Positions 34,314 through 44,421 of a DNA stretch of 64,000 nt are shown piece after piece. Position 1 is the stretch's first letter; every line of letters starts with the position of its first letter. The stretch is from Begonia masoniana (lineage: Eukaryota > Streptophyta > Magnoliopsida > Cucurbitales > Begoniaceae): assembly GCA_022432975.1 (NCBI GenBank), contig CM039509.1:39776209-39840208 (forward strand), read 5' to 3'. A program made the position numbers and the translations under genes. The notes beneath the pieces were generated by a model, which was given only the letters and a program-made list of their open reading frames with translations, made no database searches and was not told where the DNA came from.

Positions 34314-34944
34314 TACAGAACTCCCACTGTCAGAAGTCTTACCAACAACATCTTTGTAAAGGACCTATTCGTTGAAGATGACGTTCCTGCTGCGAATGAT
34401 CTTCCGATTTTGATTATCCTAGAAACGATAACCAAACTCGGCATCACCATAACCAATAAGAAAACACTTATTAAATTTCGAATCAAGCTTGCTTCTATCA
34501 GAATCATCAATATGAACATATGATAAGCAACCAAACACTTTTAGAAAAGAAAAGTTTACATTTTTACCGCTCTAAACTTCTTCTGGAATTTTGAAATCTA
34601 AAGGTACAGAAGGTCCTTTGTTGATCAGGTAGACTACTGTGCTGACTGCATCTACCCGAAAGTTTTTAGGCAGCTCGGCGTGCAATCTCATGCTCCTTGC
34701 ACGTTCATTCAGCGTTCTGTTCATCCTTTCAGCTACTTCATTCTCTAGAGGCGTTCGAGCAATAGTCTTCTGCATCTTGATCCCATTCATAGCACAATAC
34801 TCTCTGAAATCTGCATTGATGTACTCGCCTCTGTTGTCGGACCTCAAACACTTCACTTTTAGATTCGTTTCATTCTCAGCCAAAGCCTTTCACTTCTTGA
34901 AAACACTGAATATATTAGACTTTTTCTTCATGAAGTAGACCCAT

Positions 34945-35180
34945 TAGAGGGGCAATCGCTTTTCAGCAAGATATCACGAAGCTTGAATGCAAGGCAAGGA
35001 TAAAAAAGATTATGAGTGAGAAAAGATTTGTAGCTTTCGATTTGGTGTTGCACAATAGGTCACCTAATGTTGGTGGTGTGTGGTCGCAGGAGGCCATGAC
35101 TCAAAATGCTTTAGTTATTGATGCAATGAAATTGGCTACGAAGTTTTTTACTCCAAATGCCATTTGTGATGACAGTATAG
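34945..35180 (+). pseudogene. SPB1 exon 1 copy 1' (5' truncated)
   Basis: Only the 3' half of the exon remains (from AGGGGCAATCGC to TTTGTGATGACAG). The open frame MSEKRFVAFDLVLHNRSPN is kept, and the sequence matches copy 1 of array 1. Confidence 0.82.
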
Positions 35181-35263
35181 AACAAGCCCAGAACAAGACC
35201 AAACTTCACAGTCGAGTCTGGTTTCCCGGTTCTGGGCCGGTTATGCTTGCTTCTTTTGGCATC

Positions 35264-35612
35264 ATGGGAAAAGTAAAGGGAAAGCATTCTTTGGACATGT
35301 ACATCACCTAGCCAAAAAGCATGGCTATCGTTCTCGTGGAAGCTCGTGCAGCTTGATTTTAAATACACCTTTCTCTGTTCCTCTCACTCTGTTCTCGACT
35401 TCTGCACTGCCCTTAGTGGCCTGGATGCAAGTCGCTCTTGAGCGTGTTCTAGAAGGAAGTCTTCTCCTTGGAGTCTATTTGGTCCCTATAGCTTCTATTC
35501 GCGGGGAATTGCTATTCAACTGGATATCACGACGCCTGAATTAAAGGCCAGGATAAAGAAGATTATGAATGAGAAATGATATGTAGCTTTCGATTTGGTG
35601 TTGCACGACTGG
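35264..35612 (+). pseudogene. SPB1 exon 1 copy 2', with truncated end
   Basis: It starts ATGGGAAAAGTAAAG. It is broken at GTTGCACGA, where a second copy of the same segment begins. Confidence 0.8.
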
Positions 35613-35638
35613 CCGTTATGCTTGCTTCTTTTGGCATC

Positions 35639-36107
35639 ATGGGAAAGTAAAGGGGAAGCATTCTTTGGACATGTACATCACCTAGCCAAAAAGCATGGCT
35701 ATCGTTCTCGTGGAGCTCGTGCAGCTTGATTTTAAATACACCTTTTCTCTGTTCCTCTCACTCTGTTCTCGACTTCTGCCGGCCCTAGTGGGCCCCGTAT
35801 GCAAGTCGCTCTTGAGCGTGTTCTAGAAGGAAGTCTTCTCCTTGGAGTCTATTTGTCCCTATAGCTTCTATTCGCGGGAATTGCTATTCAACTGGATATC
35901 ACGACGCCTGAATTAAAGGCCAGGATAAAGAAGATTATGAATGAGAAATGATATGTAGCTTTCGATTTGGTGTTGCACGATGAGTCACCTAATGTTGGTG
36001 GAACATTGTCGTAAGAGGCCATGACTCAAAATGCTTTAGCTATTGGTGCAGTGAAGTTGGAAACACAGTTTTTGGCTCCAAATGGCGCATTTGTGACGAA
36101 CGTATAG
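35639..36107 (+). pseudogene. SPB1 exon 1 copy 2'' (near-identical repeat of copy 2')
   Basis: The stretch 35613-35995 repeats 35236-35612 almost exactly, with differences mainly of 1-nt length in homopolymers (AAAAGTAAAGGG against AAAGTAAAGGGG). It has no counterpart in array 1. Confidence 0.8.
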
Positions 36108-36191
36108 AACCAGCCCAGAATCGAACTGAACTGGATAATCTGATCTGGTTTCCCGGTGCCGGGCCAGTTCTGCCCACCCTTAGTCAGCTCC

Positions 36192-36496
36192 ATGGGGAAA
36201 GTAAAGGGGAAGCATCGTTTGGACAAGTACTATCACCTAGCCAATGAGCATGGCTATCCTTCTCGTGCCTCTTGGAAGCTCAGATACACCTTTCTCTGTT
36301 CCTCTCACTCTGCGCTGCTACTAGTGGCTGGATGTAAGTCACTATTGAGCGTGTTCTGTTGGGCAATCTCGTTCTTGGAGTCGATTTAGTTCCCATAGCT
36401 CCTATCACAGGGCAATCGCTATTCAGCACGATATCACGAAGCTTGAATGCAAGGCTAGGGTAAAGAAGATTAGGATGTGTAGCTTTCGATTTGGTG
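36192..36496 (+). pseudogene. SPB1 exon 1 copy 3', truncated at fold-back
   Basis: [20 protein letters not shown] is open from the ATG. The copy then loses a few codons and ends at GATTTGGTG, the same break as in array 1. Confidence 0.84.
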
Positions 36497-36525
36497 ACCC
36501 ATCGTGCAACACCAAATTGAAAGCT
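36488..36525. repeat. Fold-back centre of array 2
   Basis: GATTTGGTG, ACCCATCGTG, then the inverted exon, identical in design to the centre at 19846-19882. Confidence 0.87.
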
Positions 36526-36854
36526 ACACATCCTTTCCAACTTATAATCTTCTTTATCCTAGCCTTGCTTTTAAGCTCCGTGATATCGTGTTGAATAGCG
36601 ATTGCTTCGTGAATAGGAGCTATGAGAACCAAATCGACTCCAAGAACGAGACTGCCCAATAGAACACGCTCAATAGCGACCTGCATCCAGCCACCAGGGG
36701 CGGCGCAAAGGTCGAGAACAGAGTGAGAGGAATGGAGAAAAGTGTATTTAGAATCAAGCTGCGCGAGCTTCTAAGAGGCACGAGAAGAATAGCCATGCTC
36801 ATTGGCTAGGTGATAGTACTTGTCCAAACGATGCTTCCCCTTTACTTTCCCCAT
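36498..36854 (-). pseudogene. SPB1 exon 1 copy 4' (inverted)
   Basis: ATG complement at 36852-36854, preceded on the minus strand by GTTGGCGCC, the intact 8-bp MITE target site plus C. Frameshifts follow after the [11 protein letters not shown] segment. Confidence 0.84.
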
Positions 36855-36943
36855 GGCGCCAACTAAGGGTGGGCAAAATCGGCCTGGTACCAGGAAACCA
36901 GATCGGAATATCCAGTTCAGTTCGATTCTTGGCCGGTCTCTAT

Positions 36944-37419
36944 ACCTTCGTCACAAATGCGCCATTTGGAGCCAAAAAATGTGTTGCCAACTTCACTGCA
37001 TCAATAACTAAAGAAATTTGAGTCATGGCCTCCTACGCAACGCTCCACCAACATTAGGTAACTCATCGTGCAACACCAAATCGAAAGCTACACATCATTT
37101 CTCACTCATAATTTTCTTTATCCTGGCCTTGCATTCAGGCTTCGTGATATCCAGTTGAATAGCGTTTTCCCTGCGAATAAGAGCAATGGAAACCAAATCG
37201 ACTCCAAGGAGAAGACCGCCCTCTGGAACACGCTCAAGAGCAACCTGTATCCAAGCCACTAGGGGCGGTGCAGAGGTCGAGAATAGAGAGAGAGGAACAG
37301 AGAAATGTGTATTTAGAATCAAGCTACGCAAGCTTCTAGACGGCATGAGAACGATAACCATGCTCTTGGGCTAGGTGATAGTACTTGTCCAAACGATTCT
37401 TCCCCTTTACTTTTCCCGT
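36944..37419 (-). pseudogene. SPB1 exon 1 copy 5' (inverted)
   Basis: The start codon is mutated (ACG at 37419). The remainder is close to copy 5 and keeps [19 protein letters not shown] in one frame. Confidence 0.83.
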
Positions 37420-37494
37420 GGCATGGACTAGGGGTTGGCAAAATTGAGAAATCAGACCGGATGAACCTTTTAAGTCCGATTCCAGGCCGGTTCT

Positions 37495-37972
37495 ATACTT
37501 TCATCACAAATGCGCGATTTGGAGCCAAAAACTACGTTGCCAACTTCACTGCATCAATAACTAAAGCATTTTGAGTCATGTCTACTTCGACCACGCTCCA
37601 CCAACATCAGGTGACCCATCGTGCAACACCAAATTGAAAGCTACACATCCTTTCTCACTCATAATCTTCTTTATCCTAGCCTTGCATTCATGCTTCATGA
37701 TATCCTGCTGAATAGCAATTACCCTCGCGAATAGGAGCTATGGGAAACAAATCTACTCCAAGAACGAGACTGCCCACCAGAACACGCTCAATAGCGACAT
37801 GCATTTAGCCACCTGGGGAGGCCCCGATGTCAAGATCAGAGCGAGAGGGACAGATAAATTTGTATTTAGAATCAAGCTACGCGAGCTTCTAAGAGGCACA
37901 AGAACATTAGCCATGCTCTTTGGCTAGTTGATAGTAATTGTCCAAACAATGCTTCTCCTTTACTTTTCCCAT
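37495..37972 (-). pseudogene. SPB1 exon 1 copy 6' (inverted)
   Basis: Complete exon length from the ATG complement at 37970-37972. Frames are broken. It corresponds to copy 6 of array 1, which is cut there by copia E. Confidence 0.82.
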
Positions 37973-38059
37973 GGCACCGACTAGGGGTGGGCAGAACCTG
38001 CTTAAAACTGATAAATGTGACCGGATGGTCTAATTCGGTTTGATTCTTGGCCGGTTCTA

Positions 38060-38531
38060 TACTTTCGTCACAAATGCGCCATTTTGAGCCAAAACTGCGT
38101 TGTCAACTTCACTACATCAATAACTAAAACATTTTGAGTCATGGCCTCCTGCGACCACACCACCAACATTAGGTGACCCATCGTACAACACCAAATCGAA
38201 ATCTACATATCCGTTCTCACTTATAATCTTCTTTATCGTGGCCTGGCATTCAGGCTTCATGATATCTTCTTGAATAGCGATTGCCTCGCGAATAGGTGCT
38301 ATGGGAACCAAATCAACTGCAAGAGCAAGACCACCCACAAAACACGCTCAATAGCGATCTGCATCCAGCCACTAGGGGTGGCACAGAGGTCGAGACAGAG
38401 GGGGAGGAACGGAGAAAGGTATATTTAGAATCAAGCTGCGCGAGCTTCCAGGAGGCACGAGATTGATTGTCATGCTCTTTGGTTAGGTGATAGTACTTGT
38501 CCAAACGATGTTTCCCCTTTACTTTCCTCAT
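38060..38531 (-). pseudogene. SPB1 exon 1 copy 7' (inverted)
   Basis: It starts [20 protein letters not shown] on the minus strand (ATG at 38531), then shows DSKYTFLRSSPS, then a frameshift to [14 protein letters not shown]. Its array-1 counterpart is missing. Confidence 0.83.
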
Positions 38532-38571
38532 GACTCCATCCAGTTCGGTCTGATTTTGGGACGGTTCTATA

Positions 38572-38625
38572 TTTTCGTAAAAAATGCGCCATTTGGAGCA
38601 AAAATCTTCGTTTGTCCACAGAACC
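38572..38625 (-). pseudogene. Fragment of an eighth SPB1 exon copy
   Basis: A short exon 3' end (TTTTACGAAAATATAGAACC-like joint) marks the array limit just before copia D. Confidence 0.6.
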
Positions 38626-38646
38626 ATATAAAGCTAAAGGAGTTAA

Positions 38647-38846
38647 TGTAGAATTAGGTGTATTGCTAATAAAATCTAAAATTAGCTTTAGTTCCTATAA
38701 ATTAGGAATTTAGTTATATATTTTAATTTTATCTTTTGTAAACGTAGAAGCATAAATATTGGATTGTAACTCATTAAGATTTTTTTTTTTTGAGAATATA
38801 CACTGCAGTAGTTTTTTTTTAGTTTATTTCTCTTTGAGTGCTTTTA
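38647..38846 (+). repeat. Copia D 5' LTR
   Basis: 200 bp, TG...TA ends, with GTTAA before it. The partner at 24260-24458 (199 bp) ends the same way. Confidence 0.85.
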
Positions 38847-40494
38847 TGGTATCAGACCAATAAAGACATTCTTCAGTTGAGAAGACTCATTATTATTATT
38901 TTTTTTGAAATGAGCTGGATAAATGATTACGATGTGGTTTCGGATGCTGCTCAATCAAATCTCAAAAATATTCCTACTGCTTCTGATATTCTTTACCTTT
39001 TCAAATCACTAGCTTTAAGCACTCTGGCCGGAATTACCTTCAGTGGTCCAGATCCATCCAACTTATCATTCAAGGGAAGGGCCGTTTTGGCTATCTTGAT
39101 GGTTCCATTCCTAAGCCATCTTCAACCGACCCTTCCTTTGCTACTTGGGATATCTAGAATTCCATGGTGATGACATGGCTCTTACACTCGATGGACGATA
39201 CCATTGCAGAGATTTATCTCCTTTACCCGACGGCGAAAGAAATATGGGATGCAGTCAATTTGGCCTATTCAGATTTGTCATATAACTTGCTCTCAATTAG
39301 CAAACTGACACGGAATTCTGACTGTGTGGCTAATTTTCTCCAAAATTTATGTGTTTTTAGGATCTAGACTTGGGGAGGACAATTGGGTATGTTACTAAGG
39401 TTGCTGGATTGTACTATTTTCTACGTACTGACTCTCAAGTTCACTGTTGTCAAGTTGTTTCTTCCTTCCATCACCACCAAATAAAGCTACTCAATCATCA
39501 TCTTGGTCATCCTAGTTTCTTTTATATGTGTCATTTATTTCCTTCGTTGTTTCTTTCTTCGGATCAATTTGTGTGTGAGATCTGTCAATTAGCTAAACAC
39601 ACTAGGATTCCTTTTTCAATTCATTCATATTAGGGTTCGAAACCTTTTTCTCTTGTTCATAGTGATCTATGGGGTCCTTCACGAATTTCTTCAATTTCAA
39701 ATAAAAGGTGGTTTATTTCCTTTATTGATGATCACTCTCGTGTTTGTTGGATATTTTTTTTAAGTGACAAATATGAAGTTGTACATATCTTTGAGCAATT
39801 TTATAATATGATTCTCACGCAATTTCACTCTCGTATCTAAATCTTTCGAGCTGATAATGGAACCAAATATTTTAATTCATCATTAAATGATTTTACTTCA
39901 AAAAAGGGTATTATTCATCAAAGTTCTTGTGTCGATATACCACAACAAAATGGTGTATCCGAAAAAAAAAAATCATCATTTCTAGAAGTTGCTCGAGCAC
40001 TACTTTTTACTGGCAATTTACTTAAACAATTCTAGGGGATGCTATTTTAACTGCTTGCTATTTAATAAATCGGTTACCATCTCGGGTGTTATAATTTAAA
40101 ACTCCGATTTCCATATTTCAAAATTGTTTTCCAACATCTCATGTTTTTTCTGCTCTTCCATTATGCATATTTGGATGCCCTGTCTTCGTTCATATTCATA
40201 ATCATCTTAGGTCTAAGTTAGATCCTAATAGTCAAAAATGTGTTTTTGTTGGGTACTCTTCCACACAAAAAAAAGGTTACATTTGTTATTCTCCTTCCAT
40301 AAGAAAATATTTTATCTCTAGAAATGTAACCTTTTTTTAACACCAATTTTTTTATTCAAAATCAAATACCAAAGGGGAGTCTTCTGAAGATTTTATTTTA
40401 AATTCACTTATTTTCCTAACTGATTGGGAATATTTTTGGGATCCAGCTCAGCCTCCTAATCACGTTCAGGGGCAGATCTTAACTCCACTGAACT

Positions 40495-40990
40495 TTGTTC
40501 CTTCGACTTTGGCTTCTCTTCCTCCTATCTTAACTCCGTTAAATCCTGTTCCTACGGTATCTCTTCCTCCTATTTCTTCAGCTTTGGCTTCGGCTTTGGC
40601 TTTGGCTTTGGCTTTGGCTTCGGCAGATTCGAAATCTCCTCCTTTAAAATCTCTTCCTTTGACTTCAACAGGTTATCTTCTTTCGTCAACTCTGCAACAT
40701 CTAGAGCCGAACTCTCTTGCTTTGACTTTGGCAAAGCTGAACTCTCTTCCTTCGACTTTGGCGGGTCCTCTTCTTCCGTCAACTCTGCGGGTCCTCTTCT
40801 TTCATCAACTCCGCAAAATCCTTCGTCAACTCCACAAAATCTGATAAACCCAGAACCAGTTTCTTTTCAGGAAATCTTAACTTTGAAAAATCCAGAGTCA
40901 GTTTCCCTTCCTTCAGTGTTTTCAGTAGATTCTCTTCCTCTATTTCCTGATTCTAATCAAAATCAAGAAAATCCATAATCACCACAAAAA
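40495..40990 (+). repeat. Degenerate repeats in the copia D linker
   Basis: The spacer between integrase and RT carries TTGGCTTCGGC/TTGGCTTTGGC-type tandem repeats (about 40585-40625) and CTTCCTTTGACT-type repeats. The opposite strand reads KPKPKPKPK by chance. Confidence 0.65.
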
Positions 40991-41279
40991 TTACCACAAA
41001 TCTCTCCCTGTATAACTCCAATACCAAAAAACTCCAGACCCATTAACAATTTTCCATTGACTTACAGTAGAAGAACACACGTAGCAACCAAGTCCAATCC
41101 AATATCCTTAGCGCCTTACTTGTCTGCCTCAAGTTCTGATTCTAAAAATACTAAACTGCCACAATTGGAAATAGCAATCGCACTTCGCAAAGGTACTCGT
41201 TTGTGTACTCAACATCCTATCTTATATTTTTTTATGATACTATAATCTATCTAGACCTACGCGTGCTTTGATAACCAAT

Positions 41280-42461
41280 CTCTCAGAAACAACAGTACTG
41301 ACCAATATCAACGAGGCTCTTCAACACAAACAGTGGCGTACAACAGTCCATGAGGAGATCAAAGCCTTATAAAAAAATTGTACTTGGGACATAGTCAATC
41401 GACCTGAAGTAAAGGATCTAGTTGGCTGTAAGTGGGTCTTCATGATTAAGTAAAAATATGATGGTTCAGTTGAAAGATACAAGGCACGCCTTGTAGCCAA
41501 GGGATACACTCAAACTCATGGTATTGACTACCAAGGTACTTTCGCTCTTGTGGCAAAGATCAACATTATTCGGGTGTTGCTATCTCTCGCAACAAACTTA
41601 GATTGACCACTTCATCAACTAGACGTCAATAATGCATTTCTCAACGGTGATTTAGCAGAAGAGGTGTACATGGAACTATCACCCGAATTCAACAAGAATA
41701 AAGGAGACTCAGTTTGTCGTCTCTAAAAAGCTCTCAACGGTCTGAAGCAATATCTTAAAGCTTGGTTTGACAGGTTTGCCAAAACTGTTCAACAGCTTGG
41801 CTACAAGCAAGCCCACACTGATCATACTCTATTTCTCCATAAAGTAAAGGATAAGATTGCTATATTGATAGTTTATGTAAATGATATTATAATTATCGGT
41901 AATCAATTTGTAGAGATGGAAATGATCAAGAAGCATCTTGCAGCAACCTTTGAAATGAAAGATCTTGAGAAATTAAGATTTTTCCTTGGAATGGAAATTG
42001 CTTGAAGCAAAAAAGGAATATTTGTCTCACAACAAAAATATATTCTCGACTTGCTAAAAGACACTGGGTTAATTGGATGTAAACTTGTTGATACTCCCAT
42101 GGATCCGAATTTAAAAGTTGTGACAAATCCAGAAGATTCACTGGTAAACCGAAATATGTTTTAGCGACTTGTCGGAAGGTTGATTTATCTTGGACACACT
42201 AGACCAGACATCACATTCCTGGTAAGTTGTATTAGTCAATTTATGCATTCACCGTATCAATGTCACTTGAATGCTGCATACAGAATTTTGAAGTATCTAA
42301 AGGGAACTCCTGGCAGAGGGTTAATCTTCAAAAAACAAGTCACAAGAAATGTTGAAATATTCGTTGATGCTAATTGGGCATGGTGTCTGAATAATCAGAG
42401 ATCCACTTCAAGTTACTGTTCTTTTGTTTTCAGAAATCTGGTCACTTGGCGAAGTAAGAAG
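41280..42461 (+). pseudogene. Copia D reverse transcriptase-RNase H
   Basis: RT blocks are legible across stops: [58 protein letters not shown] and RYLKGTPGRGL. The catalytic box is YVND. At least six in-frame stops lie within the stretch. It breaks at TWRSKK; the continuation (KKQTVVASNSAEAEL) is at 23881. Confidence 0.86.
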
Positions 42462-42518
42462 AGTTAAGGTTAAGGTTGCCGTAGACAAGCAATTTCGATG
42501 ATGGAACGAAGAGGAGAA

Positions 42519-42553
<35 letters not shown>

Positions 42554-43243
42554 ATGTTCTGTATTACTGTCATTCATTCTGATAATTTTTACATATACAT
42601 CAGTAAATGTAATGATGTGAAAACCAAACTAAACTAGAAACACCAACTAAGCTATATTACAACTACAATAGCAGATACGTTAACATCCCCTCTTAAGATC
42701 AAGACCGAAGGCAGAAGATCTTGTCCATAAACATCCCAAATTTCACAGGCGAAAGAGGTTTTGTTAAGGCATTTGCTAATTGATTGTCAGATGGAGTAAA
42801 TTTGACAAGTAATAGTTTGTTAAGTACTTTTTCTCGAACAAAATGAAAATCAATTTCCACATGTTTGGACTTTGAGTGGAGAATTGGATTTGACGCCAAA
42901 TAAGTGACACTTACGTTGTCACACAAGATAAGAGGTATGGTGGTAGGTACGATACCTAGTTCACTAAGCAATGATTGTAGCCATAGAACTTTCGCTGCGC
43001 CATTTGCTACACTCCGATATTCGAATCCAGTACTGGATCGTGAGATAACTTTTTGCTTTGCCGAATACCAAGAAATTAAGTTTTTTCCAAGAAATATACA
43101 AAAACCACCCGTGCATTTTTTATCATCTGGACAGGAAACCCAGTCAGCATCCGTATAACATGTCAAAGTACATCTGGTGGAGGGTGAGAATGATATACCT
43201 AATGACTGAGTACCCTTCAGGTATCGCAGGATGCACTTGACGG
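42462..43243 (-). mobile_element. Copia E, 3' end (3' LTR and RNase H)
   Basis: The LTR at 42685-42462 (224 bp on the minus strand, TGTTAACGTATC...TTAACT) is followed upstream in the element by a purine tract and the RNase H frame 43289-42699 (RYLKGTQSLGISFS, CYTDADWVSC, YRSVANGAAKVLWLQSLL, CDNVSVTYLASNP). At 43243 element H is inserted. RT continues at 49004. The AGAAG flank at 42457-42461 pairs with 23881-23885. Confidence 0.87.
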
Positions 43244-44421
43244 TAACATGTCTAGGGGCCCAATCACATGAAAATCCGATAAAGGCCAAAACTTTATTTA
43301 TTCTCTCTACTCATTACGTGTTCTCTTTTGCAGGTATGAATCTATGGACGGAATGCACATGGAAAACTTACTTAATCAACGTGGATCACTCTCTCGGCAT
43401 GGAGAGCTCGAGATTTATTGAAGAAATCATTAGAGCACCAGCTAGAGAATCAGAAGCCAGAATTTGTCTTCCAGGGTACAACTCTATGTAATTTTAGCCT
43501 TTTTCTTTTTTTTTTCCTTTTATTTGGCAAACTCTAGGCCATTAGGTAGGCTTTTATCACCATTTATACTTAGTCACGTATGGTGGCTTGATTCGGGTGA
43601 CCACCACCTGGCCCATGTTGGAGCTATCACATGACCACCACTTGGCCCATTGTGGATTTATCACATGACCATCACTTGGCCCATTGATAGGCTATTTGTT
43701 GGCTCATGACTTGGCTCGTTGGGAGTTGGCATTTGGACCACTTGGAGCATTTGGACTTGGCCCATTGGGAGTTAGCATTTGGAGCGCATGGAGGGAGACA
43801 CTTGGCATCATCTCGACCCTCCCTTCCTTTGGTTATCCATGGCTCTTATTACATCTTACTTATGGAAACCTTAATCTAGCCTAGGTCTTTATATATAACC
43901 TACTCTTTATAATAGTTAAAAAAATTTTACCAAATGTAAATAGAATTTCATTTTTCTTTTGAGCATTGCTCTTGGAGTCCACGTTTTGTGCCAAAACCGT
44001 GAAGGAGTGAGATCTCCATTGATATCCAAGCCTAAAGGTGCTTGAATATCTCTTGCCATTCTTTTTCCTCTCTCTTTGGAGAGCATATAGGTTGAAGAAG
44101 ACAAATCTTCCCCAAGATGGTTGGTAATTCCTTTGGAAAAACACATTTGTCACAAAGCAAAACATAAGATAGCTTTGGGGGCCTCTAAGGGGCTATCCTT
44201 CACCAAGATTTTTTTTCATCCATTGTCATTCATCTTTTCGTGTTGCCATTGTCATGACTTTTCTTCCTCACACACTCCTCTACATTTCATCTTTTTATTG
44301 CATTTCATTTCGACCTTGTCTTCATCCTCATTTTTGCATAAATCCGAGAGCACACTATCACCCGAGCACCTTTAGTTCTTTGTGGGTTTTAAGCTAACTA
44401 TTTTTGGGGCTTAGCTCATCA
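43244..44421 (+). repeat. Element H 5' LTR
   Basis: About 1178 bp. A TATA-like CTTTATATATAACC at about 43888-43902 and a run of TTGGCCCATTG(G/T)-type repeats at 43570-43790 are present. It ends GCTCATCA. Confidence 0.85.

Larger units (their letters stand above)
32186..34944 (-). mobile_element. Copia F, 5' truncated (integrase to 3' LTR)
   Basis: On the minus strand, part of integrase (34938-34572), reverse transcriptase (34313-33084), RNase H (about 33080-32547), a purine tract (about 32500-32486) and a 300-bp 3' LTR (32485-32186, TGTTGAGTTATGG...CTTAACA) are present. Gag, protease and 5' LTR are missing: at about 34944 it joins array 2 in the middle of the integrase. The RT sequence is closer to the Tork/Tnt1-type lineage than to copia A/B/E/I. 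Confidence 0.87.
34945..38641. repeat. Array 2: palindromic SPB1 first-exon repeats
   Basis: It has the same design and order as array 1: forward copies (partial at 34945; ATG at 35264, 35639 and 36192), then inverted copies starting at 36854, 37419, 37972 and 38531, plus a fragment up to about 38625. Unit-specific variants are shared with array 1, for example the linker TTATGC(T/C)TGC before copy 2 and the fold-back joint. The left end is fused to copia F integrase; the right end carries the copia D target site. Confidence 0.87.
38647..42461 (+). mobile_element. Copia D, 5' part (5' LTR to RNase H)
   Basis: The 200-bp LTR (38647-38846) starts TGTAGAATTAG and ends GTGCTTTTA. The primer site TGGTATCAGACC is at 38847, and gag at 38910-39360 (TWLLHSMDDTIAEIYLLYP) is cut by a deletion. 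GAG-pre-integrase and integrase (39400-40100, HSDLWGPSRISS, FRADNGTKYF) and RT-RNase H (41280-42461) carry many stops. The target site GTTAA (38642-38646) pairs with 24459-24463. It belongs to another lineage than A/B/E/I and is clearly the oldest copia here. Copia E interrupts it in the RNase H at AGAAG. Confidence 0.87.

Noticed and set aside
40570..40782. Minus-strand KPKPKPKPKP repeat protein
   Set aside because: Complement of low-complexity repeats in the decayed copia D linker; no independent coding evidence.
42462..42685. A separate solo LTR within copia D
   Set aside because: A purine tract and RNase H of the same element follow directly, so it is the 3' LTR of copia E.
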